Source: a virus. From it: 36,747 nucleotides of DNA. The position numbers and the translations under genes are program-made. The notes beneath the pieces were generated by a model, which was not told where the DNA came from, ran no database searches, and saw only the letters and a program-made list of their open reading frames with translations. Positions 1 to 7,219 of the stretch are shown in pieces. The stretch is from IMG/VR virus record IMGVR_UViG_3300009788_000207, positions 1 through 36,747 of that record. One strand, given 5' to 3'. The first letter of the stretch is position 1, and each line of letters begins with the position of its first letter.

Positions 1-120
1 CTGCTTGGGCCGCTGCTTGGGCCGCTGCTGGGGACGCTGCTTGGGCCGCTGCTTGGGCCGCTGCTTGGGCCGCTGCTGGGGACGCTGCTTGGGCCGCTGC
101 TTGGGCCGCTGCTGGGGACG
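1..120 (+). repeat. 12-bp tandem repeat, ten units
   Basis: Ten consecutive 12-bp units fill bases 1-120. Seven read CTGCTTGGGCCG and three read CTGCTGGGGACG, in the order A A B A A A B A A B. The period is a multiple of three, so unit gain or loss keeps the frame. The array reaches the window edge, so its true length is unknown. Confidence 0.95.
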
Positions 121-179
121 CTGAAAGAAGTAATCAGGAAGTACTCTTGATGGAGTTATTGCTGAGATATGAAAACTAG
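1..179 (+). CDS. 3' end of an Ala/Trp-rich repeat protein, partial
   Basis: The frame is open from the left edge (first full codon at base 3) to a TAG at 177-179, giving 58 residues. The first 40 are four-residue units, Ala-Trp-Ala-Ala or Ala-Gly-Asp-Ala, encoded by a 12-bp tandem repeat. A non-repetitive tail, ERSNQEVLLMELLLRYEN, follows and looks helical and amphipathic. A second frame (Leu-Leu-Gly-Pro repeats, TGA at 148-150) is also open. I prefer this one because its tail resembles a real protein end and its stop overlaps the start of the next gene. Proteins with Ala-Trp/Ala-Gly-Asp tetrads before a short helix occur in phage accessory regions. The function is unknown. Confidence 0.5.
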   Translation, partial: AWAAAWAAAGDAAWAAAWAAAWAAAGDAAWAAAWAAAGDAERSNQEVLLMELLLRYEN

Positions 180-309
180 CACCGAACGAGTAAAGAAACT
201 ACGTCGAGAGGCCAAGCTTAAGAAATGGACTCGCCGCGATTACTATGCTACTGGTGAAGAACACGAGTATCTGAAGAAGCAGCTGATTGAGTTTAGGAGA
301 AAATCATGA
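169..309 (+). CDS. Small basic protein, 46 aa, unknown
   Basis: ATG at 169 to TGA at 307-309 encodes 46 residues starting MKTSTERVKKLRREAKLKKW. The start overlaps the stop of the repeat protein, and the stop overlaps the next start (ATGA), which fits a translationally coupled operon. A possible Shine-Dalgarno GGAG lies at 152-155, rather far from the start. The product is highly charged, rich in Lys, Arg and Glu, and predicted to be helical, with no cysteine or membrane segment. A nucleic-acid-binding or regulatory role is possible from composition alone. I recognise no family. Confidence 0.55.
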   Translation: MKTSTERVKKLRREAKLKKWTRRDYYATGEEHEYLKKQLIEFRRKS

Positions 310-461
310 GCGATTTATTTTGGTCAATGCATAACGAATTAAAGCAAGACTTATTGTTCAGGGGGTCAAAGCTATTTGCCTGTTTTTTATGGGCAATACT
401 TCCAATAACAATAGGGATGTATTTGGGATGGGTTATAGCTGATAAGATGGGGCAATTGTGA
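306..461 (+). CDS. Small single-pass membrane protein, 51 aa
   Basis: ATG at 306 (ATGA overlap with the preceding stop) to TGA at 459-461. The 51 residues hold one hydrophobic stretch at about residues 24-45 (LFACFLWAILPITIGMYLGW and following), preceded by a polar N-terminus with basic residues. This is consistent with one transmembrane helix. It is one of three small membrane proteins in this cluster. Holin-like or host-membrane-modifying roles are possible, but nothing in the sequence decides between them. Confidence 0.55.
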   Translation: MSDLFWSMHNELKQDLLFRGSKLFACFLWAILPITIGMYLGWVIADKMGQL

Positions 462-670
462 TGAACAGAAAACAGAAGGCACAGTGGCTGGCGGCTTATT
501 ACACCCAGGTAGCCGAGGGTGGAGAGATGGTAACCAATGTTCATATGGGCTGGAGCGACAGAAAGGGTGGTCCAAACATGAAGTCCGACGAAGACACTTG
601 GCGCATAAAATCTGATCCAGACGAGATATTACAAGACTGTAATGTTGCAAGTGGTTTGGGCTTGGTATAA
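461..670 (+). CDS. Hypothetical protein, 69 aa
   Basis: ATG at 461 shares its A with the previous TGA; a GTG at 458 in the same frame would add one residue. The protein begins MNRKQKAQWLAAYYTQVAEG. It is soluble-looking and polar, with several Trp and Asp residues and a segment rich in Gly, Lys and Ser in the middle. It ends in TAA at 668-670, whose last A starts the next gene. The first residues resemble those of the next product (MRRQWFAADYF), a weak hint of relatedness. No family recognised. Confidence 0.6.
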   Translation: MNRKQKAQWLAAYYTQVAEGGEMVTNVHMGWSDRKGGPNMKSDEDTWRIKSDPDEILQDCNVASGLGLV

Positions 671-804
671 TGCGAAGACAATGGTTCGCGGCAGATTATT
701 TTAATCGAATGTTAGTCTGTCACATGAGTAGCTGGCGTGGTCGTGCTCCCAGCGAACCGAGGTTCAATTCCTTGGGCGAGCCAACTTATTTACGGGGTAC
801 ATAA
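670..804 (+). CDS. Hypothetical protein, 44 aa
   Basis: ATG at 670 overlaps the preceding TAA (TAATG), and TAA at 802-804 overlaps the next ATG in the same way. The 44 residues start MRRQWFAADYFNRMLVCHMS and are basic. Coupled overlaps at both ends are the main evidence that it is translated. Its DNA contains a tRNA T-arm look-alike (GGTTCAATTCC at 761-771) that is explained by the coding frame. Function unknown. Confidence 0.45.
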   Translation: MRRQWFAADYFNRMLVCHMSSWRGRAPSEPRFNSLGEPTYLRGT

Positions 805-983
805 TGGAAAATTCAATTCAATTACGATTTCTGGTAAAAAAGGTTCAGGTTTCTCCAGTACATCGGAACGGAGAAAAGCAGGTTATGCAATACCGGCAGC
901 TCAAGGGTCTTGCCGTGTCAGGTGTTGGACCAAAGAAAGAGATCTGGGGCGAATGGGAAGATATTCCAGTGGTTAGGGAGTGA
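804..983 (+). CDS. Hypothetical protein, 59 aa
   Basis: ATG at 804 (TAATG overlap) to TGA at 981-983. The product starts MENSIQLRFLVKKVQVSPVH and ends with the acidic, Trp-containing stretch KEIWGEWEDIPVVRE. It alternates beta-prone and charged segments and looks like a small soluble domain with a strongly twisted sheet. This type of short protein (QLRFL..KVQ...GK.VMQYRQ) is common in phage accessory clusters, but I cannot name a family. Upstream coupling suggests co-expression with its neighbours. Confidence 0.55.
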   Translation: MENSIQLRFLVKKVQVSPVHRNGEKQVMQYRQLKGLAVSGVGPKKEIWGEWEDIPVVRE

Positions 984-987
984 GGAA

Positions 988-1146
988 ATGTTATACGACA
1001 GTTTAATACTTATGTTAATTATTTTCCTGATGATCTCATTAGGTGGTGTTATTTGGGCGATGTGGGCTGGCGCTAGATACGTGTTATCGCCCAAGGTGGT
1101 CTATCGCCAGTGGTCTGACTGGTATGCGAGGTTGATGGGATTGTGA
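988..1146 (+). CDS. Small membrane protein, 52 aa
   Basis: ATG at 988 with a good Shine-Dalgarno AGGGAG at 975-980; an upstream in-frame start at 910 would overlap the previous gene and is less likely. The first 30 residues (MLYDSLILMLIIFLMISLGG onward) form one long hydrophobic segment, followed by a basic and aromatic tail. The TGA overlaps the GTG of the next gene. It is probably an inner-membrane protein. Holin-like by size and topology only. Confidence 0.6.
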   Translation: MLYDSLILMLIIFLMISLGGVIWAMWAGARYVLSPKVVYRQWSDWYARLMGL

Positions 1147-1406
1147 TTGACTGGGTAGCGCAGATGGTCATTGTTGTTACTGGACCACTAGCAGTGTGGA
1201 TCACGCAACAAAAGAACGAGTCGTTGAAAAAGTACGCTTGTCTCTTTGGCATGGCCGCGCAACCGTTTTGGTTGTACGCAACATTCACTGCTGGCCAGTG
1301 GGGTATCTTCATTGTTAGTTTTGTTTACACATACTCGTGGTGGTTGGGGATCAGGCAGCACTGGCTGGACAAGTGGAAGTGTTATCTATTTGGGGGTGAG
1401 CTGTGA
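1143..1406 (+). CDS. Membrane protein, 87 aa
   Basis: The GTG start at 1143 overlaps the preceding TGA (GTGA), and the TGA at 1404-1406 overlaps the next GTG. The product has a hydrophobic segment at residues 4-21, a charged turn (QQKNESLKK), and a second, aromatic-rich hydrophobic region at about 33-69 that could span the membrane once or twice. Phage and prophage proteins with this pattern occur as small inner-membrane proteins of unknown function. The aromatic content (8 Trp) is high for its size. Confidence 0.65.
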   Translation: MIDWVAQMVIVVTGPLAVWITQQKNESLKKYACLFGMAAQPFWLYATFTAGQWGIFIVSFVYTYSWWLGIRQHWLDKWKCYLFGGEL

Positions 1407-1585
1407 AATATTTTGTAAAGTACAATGAAAAATGTGGGAGCGGCAATCATTTCGTAATGGTTCCAAGGACGCGATTTTTTAATACGGACGACATGGAGCG
1501 AGAGTGGAAAGCATTTCAAGCCATGTCTCGCAGTACTGTTGAACTGGTCGATGTAACTCCACTGCCATCACAGGAATCAAATTAG
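1403..1585 (+). CDS. Hypothetical protein, 60 aa
   Basis: The GTG start at 1403 overlaps the upstream stop; TAA ends the gene at 1583-1585. The product begins MKYFVKYNEKCGSGNHFVMV and continues with a polar segment containing FFNTDDMEREWKAF. It looks like a small alpha/beta domain with an aromatic N-terminal strand. No cysteine pairs or catalytic motif are evident. Function unknown. Confidence 0.55.
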   Translation: MKYFVKYNEKCGSGNHFVMVPRTRFFNTDDMEREWKAFQAMSRSTVELVDVTPLPSQESN

Positions 1586-1594
1586 GGGAAAGGT

Positions 1595-2317
1595 ATGAAT
1601 GAGCAACAAGAGAGAATCTTAAAAGAAGTAATGCAGTTTGCCGTTGAAAATAATTATCAGGCAGACATTAAGGATGTGGAAAAAATTCGCAAGCACTTTG
1701 ATCGTCTTGTAACCCGTTATACTGAAATAGCAAGGATTGAAAACGAAGCCATAAAAACCCAGCTGGAAGTAGTCAAAGACGCTTCGGCACAGGTTCTGGC
1801 TGAATACCTAATAACCATTGGCGAACTGGAGCAGGAGATATCAGGGCTATCTGCAAAGGCAGCAGAAAAGGATAATACTGTTAGGTCCGAGGCTGATATG
1901 GCGCATGAGTGGCTTACTAAGTATGGTATGGATGAGTTTAACGGAAAGCACAGACCTCCTTTGATCAAGCGAATAGAGGGAATCTTAAACAAACCAACTG
2001 TTAAAGAGATTCTTTTGAGAGAGGCCAATAAGTGGCTTGATGACCGACAGGTTCCACGGACAGGCCCAGAAGGACAGAATTACACTCTTATTGGCAGAAT
2101 CGAGCACTACAAGTTTAGTATGCCGCGCACGGGCAAAAACCCAATGATCGAAGAGGCTCTTTTAAAAGGAGAAGACACCACTGGGTTGTGTACTGTGAGA
2201 GAGGCGGTGGAGGTTATGCGCGAGAATAAGTCTCATGAAATGGAGCTTTTTTATCAATTGGATGAAGTTAAATATAATGTAATCATTAGCTTTGTAGAGG
2301 TAGCGGAGGGCGCGTGA
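1595..2317 (+). CDS. Coiled-coil protein, 240 aa, unknown
   Basis: ATG at 1595 is preceded by a Shine-Dalgarno AGGGGAAAGG. Residues 1-100 are Glu/Lys/Ala-rich and predicted to form a long helix or coiled coil (for example IENEAIKTQLEVVKDASAQV). A second half contains WLTKYGMDEFNGKHRPPLIK and several charged helices. There is no signal peptide, membrane segment or zinc motif. The stop overlaps the next start (TGATG). The gene is longer than its neighbours and may encode a DNA- or protein-binding accessory factor, but no family is recognised. Confidence 0.7.
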   Translation: MNEQQERILKEVMQFAVENNYQADIKDVEKIRKHFDRLVTRYTEIARIENEAIKTQLEVVKDASAQVLAEYLITIGELEQEISGLSAKAAEKDNTVRSEADMAHEWLTKYGMDEFNGKHRPPLIKRIEGILNKPTVKEILLREANKWLDDRQVPRTGPEGQNYTLIGRIEHYKFSMPRTGKNPMIEEALLKGEDTTGLCTVREAVEVMRENKSHEMELFYQLDEVKYNVIISFVEVAEGA

Positions 2318-2547
2318 TGTTATCGCAAGACAGGGTGATATTTAAATTCACAGATGAGGTAGAGGCAGAGGTGGCGATTACCAACGCGCACTTCTGGGCA
2401 GCTGGGAGAAAGGGAAACATCTTCGTGCTTCCAGCTGGTTATGTGCTGGGAAATCCGGTAAGGCATAATGGGTATGTCGGGTTTAGGCTTAACGAAGGCG
2501 GTGATTTCTTTGATGCTAGTAAGATCAGGGATCAATTATTTTATTGA
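2317..2547 (+). CDS. Hypothetical protein, 76 aa
   Basis: ATG at 2317 shares its A with the preceding TGA; a GTG at 2314 would add one residue. The protein starts MLSQDRVIFKFTDEVEAEVA and has alternating hydrophobic and polar residues typical of a small beta-rich domain, ending in DASKIRDQLFY. The coupling implies co-translation with the 240-residue gene. No function assigned. Confidence 0.6.
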   Translation: MLSQDRVIFKFTDEVEAEVAITNAHFWAAGRKGNIFVLPAGYVLGNPVRHNGYVGFRLNEGGDFFDASKIRDQLFY

Positions 2548-2559
2548 ATAGGAGGTGAT

Positions 2560-2763
2560 ATGAAAAGGCGATCATTTATAAAGGGCTTGCTGGCCACTCT
2601 TGGTGTTGTGGCAACAGGGGCTGAGGTTCAGGCTGATGTTAATCCTGTCATTGTAGACGCCATCGAGCCACAGGACATTACCGTCAAGATGCGCCAGTAC
2701 TCTTGCTTATATCGGTATTCAGACAAGACTACCGATCTTTTTTCTGGCCCTATAGCCCCTTAA
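2560..2763 (+). CDS. Chimera: Tat-like leader fused to a major-capsid fragment, 67 aa
   Basis: ATG at 2560 follows a near-perfect Shine-Dalgarno AGGAGGTGAT (2550-2559). Residues 1-25 (MKRRSFIKGLLATLGVVATG, then AEVQA) match a twin-arginine export leader: an RRSFIKG motif, a hydrophobic core and an A-x-A-like cleavage site. Residues 38-61 then match the major capsid protein of this same window (PQDITVK.RQYSCLY.YSDKT). At DNA level 2668-2740 and 18748-18820 are about 90 percent identical by eye. The frame ends soon after, so the capsid fold cannot form. It may be a translated short exported peptide or a recombination relic. The strong ribosome site argues that it is at least translated. Confidence 0.6.
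   Translation: MKRRSFIKGLLATLGVVATGAEVQADVNPVIVDAIEPQDITVKMRQYSCLYRYSDKTTDLFSGPIAP
2668..2740 (+). repeat. Duplicated fragment of the major capsid gene (copy 1)
   Basis: This 73-bp stretch aligns without gaps to 18748-18820 inside the major capsid gene, with about seven mismatches counted by eye, and is read in the same codon frame. Mismatches include silent third-position changes (GAC/GAT, GTC/GTT), so the copy is not recent or has been under some constraint. Confidence 0.85.
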
Positions 2764-2819
2764 TTTACCCTTTCAAATAGCCCACCAAATGGTCTATACT
2801 TGGCGCTGTTGCGCTGAGC

Positions 2820-4658
2820 ATGGACCATATGGGAAACGTAAAAACAAATTCCGGCACATTCACTCTGAGGCCACATGGGGGCGGCGTCTGGGGGAGCGCC
2901 GATCCACCGCCTGAACCACCACCGGCTGGGGCTTTGATGACCGCAGACACCCAGGTGGATTGGGGTGATTTGCCAGCACCGTACAATACCATGCAGGGTG
3001 TGAGGGTTCTGGCCCTCCACCAGTGCCTGCAGGGCGGCGAAACCTCAATCGAGGTCGATACAAATACCACAGTTTATTATGCCCACGATGACACTAATGG
3101 TGAGAAGCCCGCTTGGTTGACAGGCGGAGCAGGCTGGACTGATACCACCGATACATTTACCCCTTCTGACGGTGTGCTGCGCGAGATTTGGCAGAGATCG
3201 TTTACCGCTAATGTTCAATACGATATAACTTGGGCTCATTCTGATTACGAGAAGCGCGGATCTTATTTGCTTGGCGGGTTTATTGTTCCCAACGCGATAG
3301 GGCTCACTCTAAGGCCAGCTCTGTACGAAGTTATTGATCTTTCCTCCTACACTGATCCGGCTAATGATGCTATTTACTGGGCAGATGTTCCGGTTATCTC
3401 GGGCGAGACAGTGTATGCCACAGTAGCACTACTGAACACAGCTATTGCCTCTGCCAGTGACGGTGACGTACTAACCCTTGCTAGTGGCACTCATAGTGGA
3501 AATATTCTTATATCGGGCCGTACAGGCGTCACAGTAGCAGCAGACACCTTTGGTAGTGTGAATTTTAATGGGCAGGTTCAGTTTATTGGTGCCAATAACT
3601 GTATTCTTACAGGCTTTACATTTCCAACGACGAATAGTACCCAATTTAAAGTTGATATGGATGAGGCTTCTCAATTCAATCGAATAACAAATAATCATTT
3701 TGATGGGTGTGATATTGCCGATGGCACGGTTCAAGACTTATGGATACGCTGTGAAGGAAAATATAACCGTCTTGACCATAACACAATGGAGGATCGGTCT
3801 GGAGAAGCGGCATTTATTGGAATGTATGCAACATCTGGAACATCGTTCATGAATCGGGCAGATCATAATCATATACGTGATCAACACGCTCATGTTGTAA
3901 GCGGTAATGTTGGTGAGACATTGCGCGCGGGGAATAACTCGGACAATGATGAGTTCTCTGCGTGTTTGATCGACCATAACCTCACAGAAGATATTAATAC
4001 AGCACAGTCAGCTGGTGGCGTACATGTAACCAACACCAAATCAGATCGTCATATATATTGGTCTAACAAATACACCAATAGCACCGGAGAACTTGTTCTT
4101 CGTAGGGCAGCGGGCTGTTTTTGTCTTGCAAACCAATTTTACGGAGGCGCAAACGATGACTCTGGGGGATTTAGGATCAATGGTTCTGCTAATGGCGGTG
4201 ATCATGTATTAGCACTAAATTATTTTGATGGACTAAATAGCTCAGAAGCTACTAACCGGCCTATGTTTGACTCAAGAGAGAGTAATGAGACTAGTTATTA
4301 CGCATCTACAAATTGCCTGTTTGTTGGGAATATAGGACGTAATTGTGGTTTAGGTCTTTCATATCGTACAGACTCTACAAACCCCATAACTAACCACAGT
4401 CATTTTGGGGATGCTTTCGATTGTACTCTAGGCATCAACGATGAAATCTCAGCTATTGGAGCAATTACCTTTACTGGTGTTGTAATGAATACACCGATAG
4501 GTATATCAACGCCAGCTGGAATAACGGCGGCTGACCCATTACTGGTTGATAGAGGCGATGGCATTTTCGAGCCAACTCATGCAGACATAGACTTTGGAAT
4601 AAATACACAGTGGCCAGCAGGCATTGAGGCTTCATTTTCAACAGGGAAGACTTGGTAA
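2820..4658 (+). CDS. Tail-spike polysaccharide lyase, PL6-like (alginate lyase / chondroitinase B fold)
   Basis: A 612-residue protein. The N-terminus has a Pro-rich linker at about 29-35 and a beta-rich region to about 190, probably for virion attachment or carbohydrate contact. From about 195 it follows the PL6 right-handed beta-helix pattern: ALLNTAIASASDGDVLTLAS, then NRITNNHF at 287-294, YNRLDHNTME at 315-324, GETLRAG at 365-371, NTKS at 405-408 and LRR at 427-429. Lys407 and Arg428 are 21 residues apart, as are catalytic Lys250 and Arg271 of chondroitinase B. The acidic calcium ligands expected 7 and 5 residues before the Lys are Gly400 and His402. It would depolymerise an acidic host polysaccharide. 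The start is uncertain: ATG 2829 is an alternative, and neither start has a strong ribosome site. Confidence 0.8.
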   Translation: MDHMGNVKTNSGTFTLRPHGGGVWGSADPPPEPPPAGALMTADTQVDWGDLPAPYNTMQGVRVLALHQCLQGGETSIEVDTNTTVYYAHDDTNGEKPAWLTGGAGWTDTTDTFTPSDGVLREIWQRSFTANVQYDITWAHSDYEKRGSYLLGGFIVPNAIGLTLRPALYEVIDLSSYTDPANDAIYWADVPVISGETVYATVALLNTAIASASDGDVLTLASGTHSGNILISGRTGVTVAADTFGSVNFNGQVQFIGANNCILTGFTFPTTNSTQFKVDMDEASQFNRITNNHFDGCDIADGTVQDLWIRCEGKYNRLDHNTMEDRSGEAAFIGMYATSGTSFMNRADHNHIRDQHAHVVSGNVGETLRAGNNSDNDEFSACLIDHNLTEDINTAQSAGGVHVTNTKSDRHIYWSNKYTNSTGELVLRRAAGCFCLANQFYGGANDDSGGFRINGSANGGDHVLALNYFDGLNSSEATNRPMFDSRESNETSYYASTNCLFVGNIGRNCGLGLSYRTDSTNPITNHSHFGDAFDCTLGINDEISAIGAITFTGVVMNTPIGISTPAGITAADPLLVDRGDGIFEPTHADIDFGINTQWPAGIEASFSTGKTW

Positions 4659-5980
4659 TGGCGACTTTAGTTCCTGTAGATAACAATTTATACAAAGGTG
4701 TCACAACCGCCACATCTGTTTCCGCGACCATTACTGGTACTGGTTCAAATAAGCTGGTGGTCGTTGTCGTCCGAGGTCGGGCGGGAAGCGTTCAAACACT
4801 AACAGCAATGACCCTGGACGGGGTTTCTGGAACTGTACATTCAACGCTGAATATCGATGGTGGCGGTGTTGCTAGTTTTGGCGGTGTTGCTTACTTCGTT
4901 GATTCAGAAAACCCAGGAGCAGGTACATTTACCATAGATACTACGTGGTCAGGTACTCCTAACGATCTAGTCTTTGAAGTATACGAATACAGCGGAGCCT
5001 TGCAGGTTTCTCCGCTAAGCGCCGAAGCCACAGCTACAGATAGCGCGGTGGTCGATGGCGGGACTATCGATGTTACGCTGGCCAGTCAGTCAGGCGAGCT
5101 TGCCATTGTCTATTGCTCATCAGCAGACACCGTTACAGCTGGTGCTGGTGGTGGGCATACGGTTGATGCCGATGCCACGCTACTTGACGAAGACTTTAAT
5201 TTGCGTACGCGCGCAGGCTTTGCTAATGATCTGGTAGTAGCTTCAGCTTCCGTCACTTACACATGGACCGTGAGCAGTGATGGCACAGAAACGATAGATA
5301 ATGTGGTAGCTGGTGCCTTTGCTGTCTTTGCTGCTGCTGGTCCTTCATTGACTGGACCAGATTCCGGCACACAAGAAGCCACCACACAGGCTGCTGGCTC
5401 TGATCTTGATACGGTAACCACCTTTAGTTTAATTACGACTGCTGGCGGCTTTGCGAAGGTCCAGAGCGACTATTCAGACAGCACCTTCCAATACACCGCA
5501 GAATCTGGAGAGGCTGAGCTGCGAGCTGCTGCATTCACTCCGGTGGCCGGTTGTCCTATGACCGCGACGATTGCCGCTACCGGAACCACGGCGTGGCAAG
5601 TGCAGCAAAAGGCTGATGATGGCGTAGATTTCGATACACGGAATATCACGCTCAATGTAGCATCAGGATTCGATGTTATCCAAACCATGATCTCCGAGGC
5701 GAACACCACACCAGGGGAATCTGTTTTAGGTACAGATATTGTAGGTGTGGAGGACAACCACCAGTTTGTAGCACCGGATAATACTGATGGGGCCACTATT
5801 ACATGGGCCGATGATGGGACATTTACAATTGATGATAATGGTATTCATACCGTAGAAATATTATACTTATCGCCCTCAACCAAGCAGTGGAGCAAATTTG
5901 AGCTGACCATGCAGACATCTAGCGTCATTGGTGTATCCAGCGTTTACGCGCCCTATACCCGACTTCACGTACACAGATAG
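4658..5980 (+). CDS. Tail fibre/appendage protein with shared C-terminal motif, 440 aa
   Basis: ATG at 4658 overlaps the lyase stop (TAATG). The protein is rich in Thr, Ser, Gly, Ala and Val, with repeated beta-strand patterns. Residues 1-225 look like one jelly-roll-type domain and about 230-420 like Ig-like or beta-sandwich modules. It ends exactly with GVSSVYAPYTRLHVHR, a motif also found at the end of the 473-residue protein and inside the 75-residue protein downstream. It has no cysteine-rich or enzymatic motif. Position and composition indicate an extracellular virion appendage, perhaps an adaptor or carbohydrate-binding fibre. It terminates with TAG, and a second in-frame TAG follows six codons later. 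Confidence 0.7.
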   Translation: MATLVPVDNNLYKGVTTATSVSATITGTGSNKLVVVVVRGRAGSVQTLTAMTLDGVSGTVHSTLNIDGGGVASFGGVAYFVDSENPGAGTFTIDTTWSGTPNDLVFEVYEYSGALQVSPLSAEATATDSAVVDGGTIDVTLASQSGELAIVYCSSADTVTAGAGGGHTVDADATLLDEDFNLRTRAGFANDLVVASASVTYTWTVSSDGTETIDNVVAGAFAVFAAAGPSLTGPDSGTQEATTQAAGSDLDTVTTFSLITTAGGFAKVQSDYSDSTFQYTAESGEAELRAAAFTPVAGCPMTATIAATGTTAWQVQQKADDGVDFDTRNITLNVASGFDVIQTMISEANTTPGESVLGTDIVGVEDNHQFVAPDNTDGATITWADDGTFTIDDNGIHTVEILYLSPSTKQWSKFELTMQTSSVIGVSSVYAPYTRLHVHR

Positions 5981-6001
5981 GATAATGTTGTGGAATAGGT
6001 T

Positions 6002-7219
6002 ATGGGAATATTAACAATTAAAGCATCTATAGATGGGGTAATGCATGGGTCTGCACCGACAGGCGACCATTCACCTATCTGGTCGCAGACAGTAGAGAAT
6101 TTTGATGCGGGGCATTACGTAATGAACCCTCAAATATCTGCACCTGATCCGCAGCGCTGGTTAGCGGCTTCAAGGGACATGCACTCTACATCTACTCAAG
6201 CCTTAGATGCTGACACTGTTAAATCAACAGGTGTTAATAGCCTTAAAGCTTCTTGTGATTCTTTTGTTGAAAATATAAAAAGCGATGCGCATATAGGAAG
6301 AATATGGTTTAACGCAAATGATAGGTCAGAGGCAACGGACATAGAGTATTTTCAACATCAATATACTCAGTATGCACGAGACGGAAGTACCGAAGGAACT
6401 GATTCGCACTGGTTAAATAATTATTATAATAGAATTCGTTTATGGGTTAAGGTATCCACTAATATTGAATTCCCTGCCTATCCTTCTTGGCAACAAATGG
6501 ATATAGGAACATATGTAAGGGCTACATGGGGAGATTACTCTCAGCAAGAAGAGGGAGGGTGGCACTATTACTTTCTTTATAATTTCGGAAGTACAGAACA
6601 GTGGCACCAGATTATTATTGATGGTGCGCCACAAGTTATAAGAGAAGCGGGCGCTCATCCTGATATATCGCCTATTATGTCAGGCACTACAGCGGTGGGA
6701 GGTGAGTTTTTAGGTGATGACTGGGAGTCCGGAGTTAATTATTTTGATCAACTTACCTCCTTTTATATAAGCTATGGTATGCGAGATTCCGATGATCATG
6801 ATGTGGAGAGCTGGATTAAACTGGATGAAATTGAATTTTACAAAGAACCTTATGATGAGATTGAACCCGAGAAAGTTTCATCGTTAAATGGCGTTTATGA
6901 TCCATCGGTAAATAGACTGTATGTTGCGTGGGTAGGGAATAGGTTAATCACTCCTGAAGATACCAGCGTACATGAGGCCGTATATTCCTTCAACAATATC
7001 CATGAAAACGGCTGGAGTAGCGGGATAAGTTTAGGGACTATGCCAGATGTAGCACATAAAGACAAAAGGGTAGACCGAACAGATATAGATATGGGATCTA
7101 ACGATATTATATATATAGCCGCCAGACCTGTTGGAGAGACATTATTCAGACAGATTTCAATTCCTCTTACACAAACAGGGTATGATCTTGTTGTTGACGA
7201 GAAGAGAGATTTTACGTGA
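6002..7219 (+). CDS. Tail appendage protein, probable beta-sandwich carbohydrate binder, 405 aa
   Basis: ATG at 6002 lies 21 bp after the previous stop, in the same frame as that gene. The product is rich in Trp, Tyr, Asp and Asn. It contains aromatic strand segments such as RIRLWVKVSTNIEFPAYPSW and WHYYFLYNFGSTEQWHQIII, typical of jelly-roll lectin-like folds that bind glycans. The last 120 residues (NGVYDPSVNRLYVAWVGNRL onward) resemble a beta-propeller or strand-rich module. No catalytic motif recognised. The GTGA overlap with the next gene indicates coupled translation. Probably part of the receptor-binding apparatus. Confidence 0.6.
   Translation: MGILTIKASIDGVMHGSAPTGDHSPIWSQTVENFDAGHYVMNPQISAPDPQRWLAASRDMHSTSTQALDADTVKSTGVNSLKASCDSFVENIKSDAHIGRIWFNANDRSEATDIEYFQHQYTQYARDGSTEGTDSHWLNNYYNRIRLWVKVSTNIEFPAYPSWQQMDIGTYVRATWGDYSQQEEGGWHYYFLYNFGSTEQWHQIIIDGAPQVIREAGAHPDISPIMSGTTAVGGEFLGDDWESGVNYFDQLTSFYISYGMRDSDDHDVESWIKLDEIEFYKEPYDEIEPEKVSSLNGVYDPSVNRLYVAWVGNRLITPEDTSVHEAVYSFNNIHENGWSSGISLGTMPDVAHKDKRVDRTDIDMGSNDIIYIAARPVGETLFRQISIPLTQTGYDLVVDEKRDFT

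Noticed and set aside
1-120. CRISPR-like array
   Set aside because: The units are direct 12-bp tandem repeats with no spacers.
661-671. Extended -10 promoter TTGGTATAAT before the gene at 670
   Set aside because: There is no -35 box at proper spacing (TTGCAA is 15 bp away), it lies in coding sequence and would overlap the start codon.
714-785. Possible tRNA gene or attachment-site remnant: T-arm-like CGAGG-TTCAATT-CCTTG at 758-774
   Set aside because: No matching acceptor, D-arm or 7-base anticodon loop can be built (acceptor pairing needs a mismatch and three wobbles), and the bases are explained as coding sequence of a 44-residue gene with overlapping stop and start codons.
2764-2819. Promoter (TATACT at about 2796) before the lyase gene
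   Set aside because: No acceptable -35 hexamer at 16-18 bp; the resemblance is too weak.
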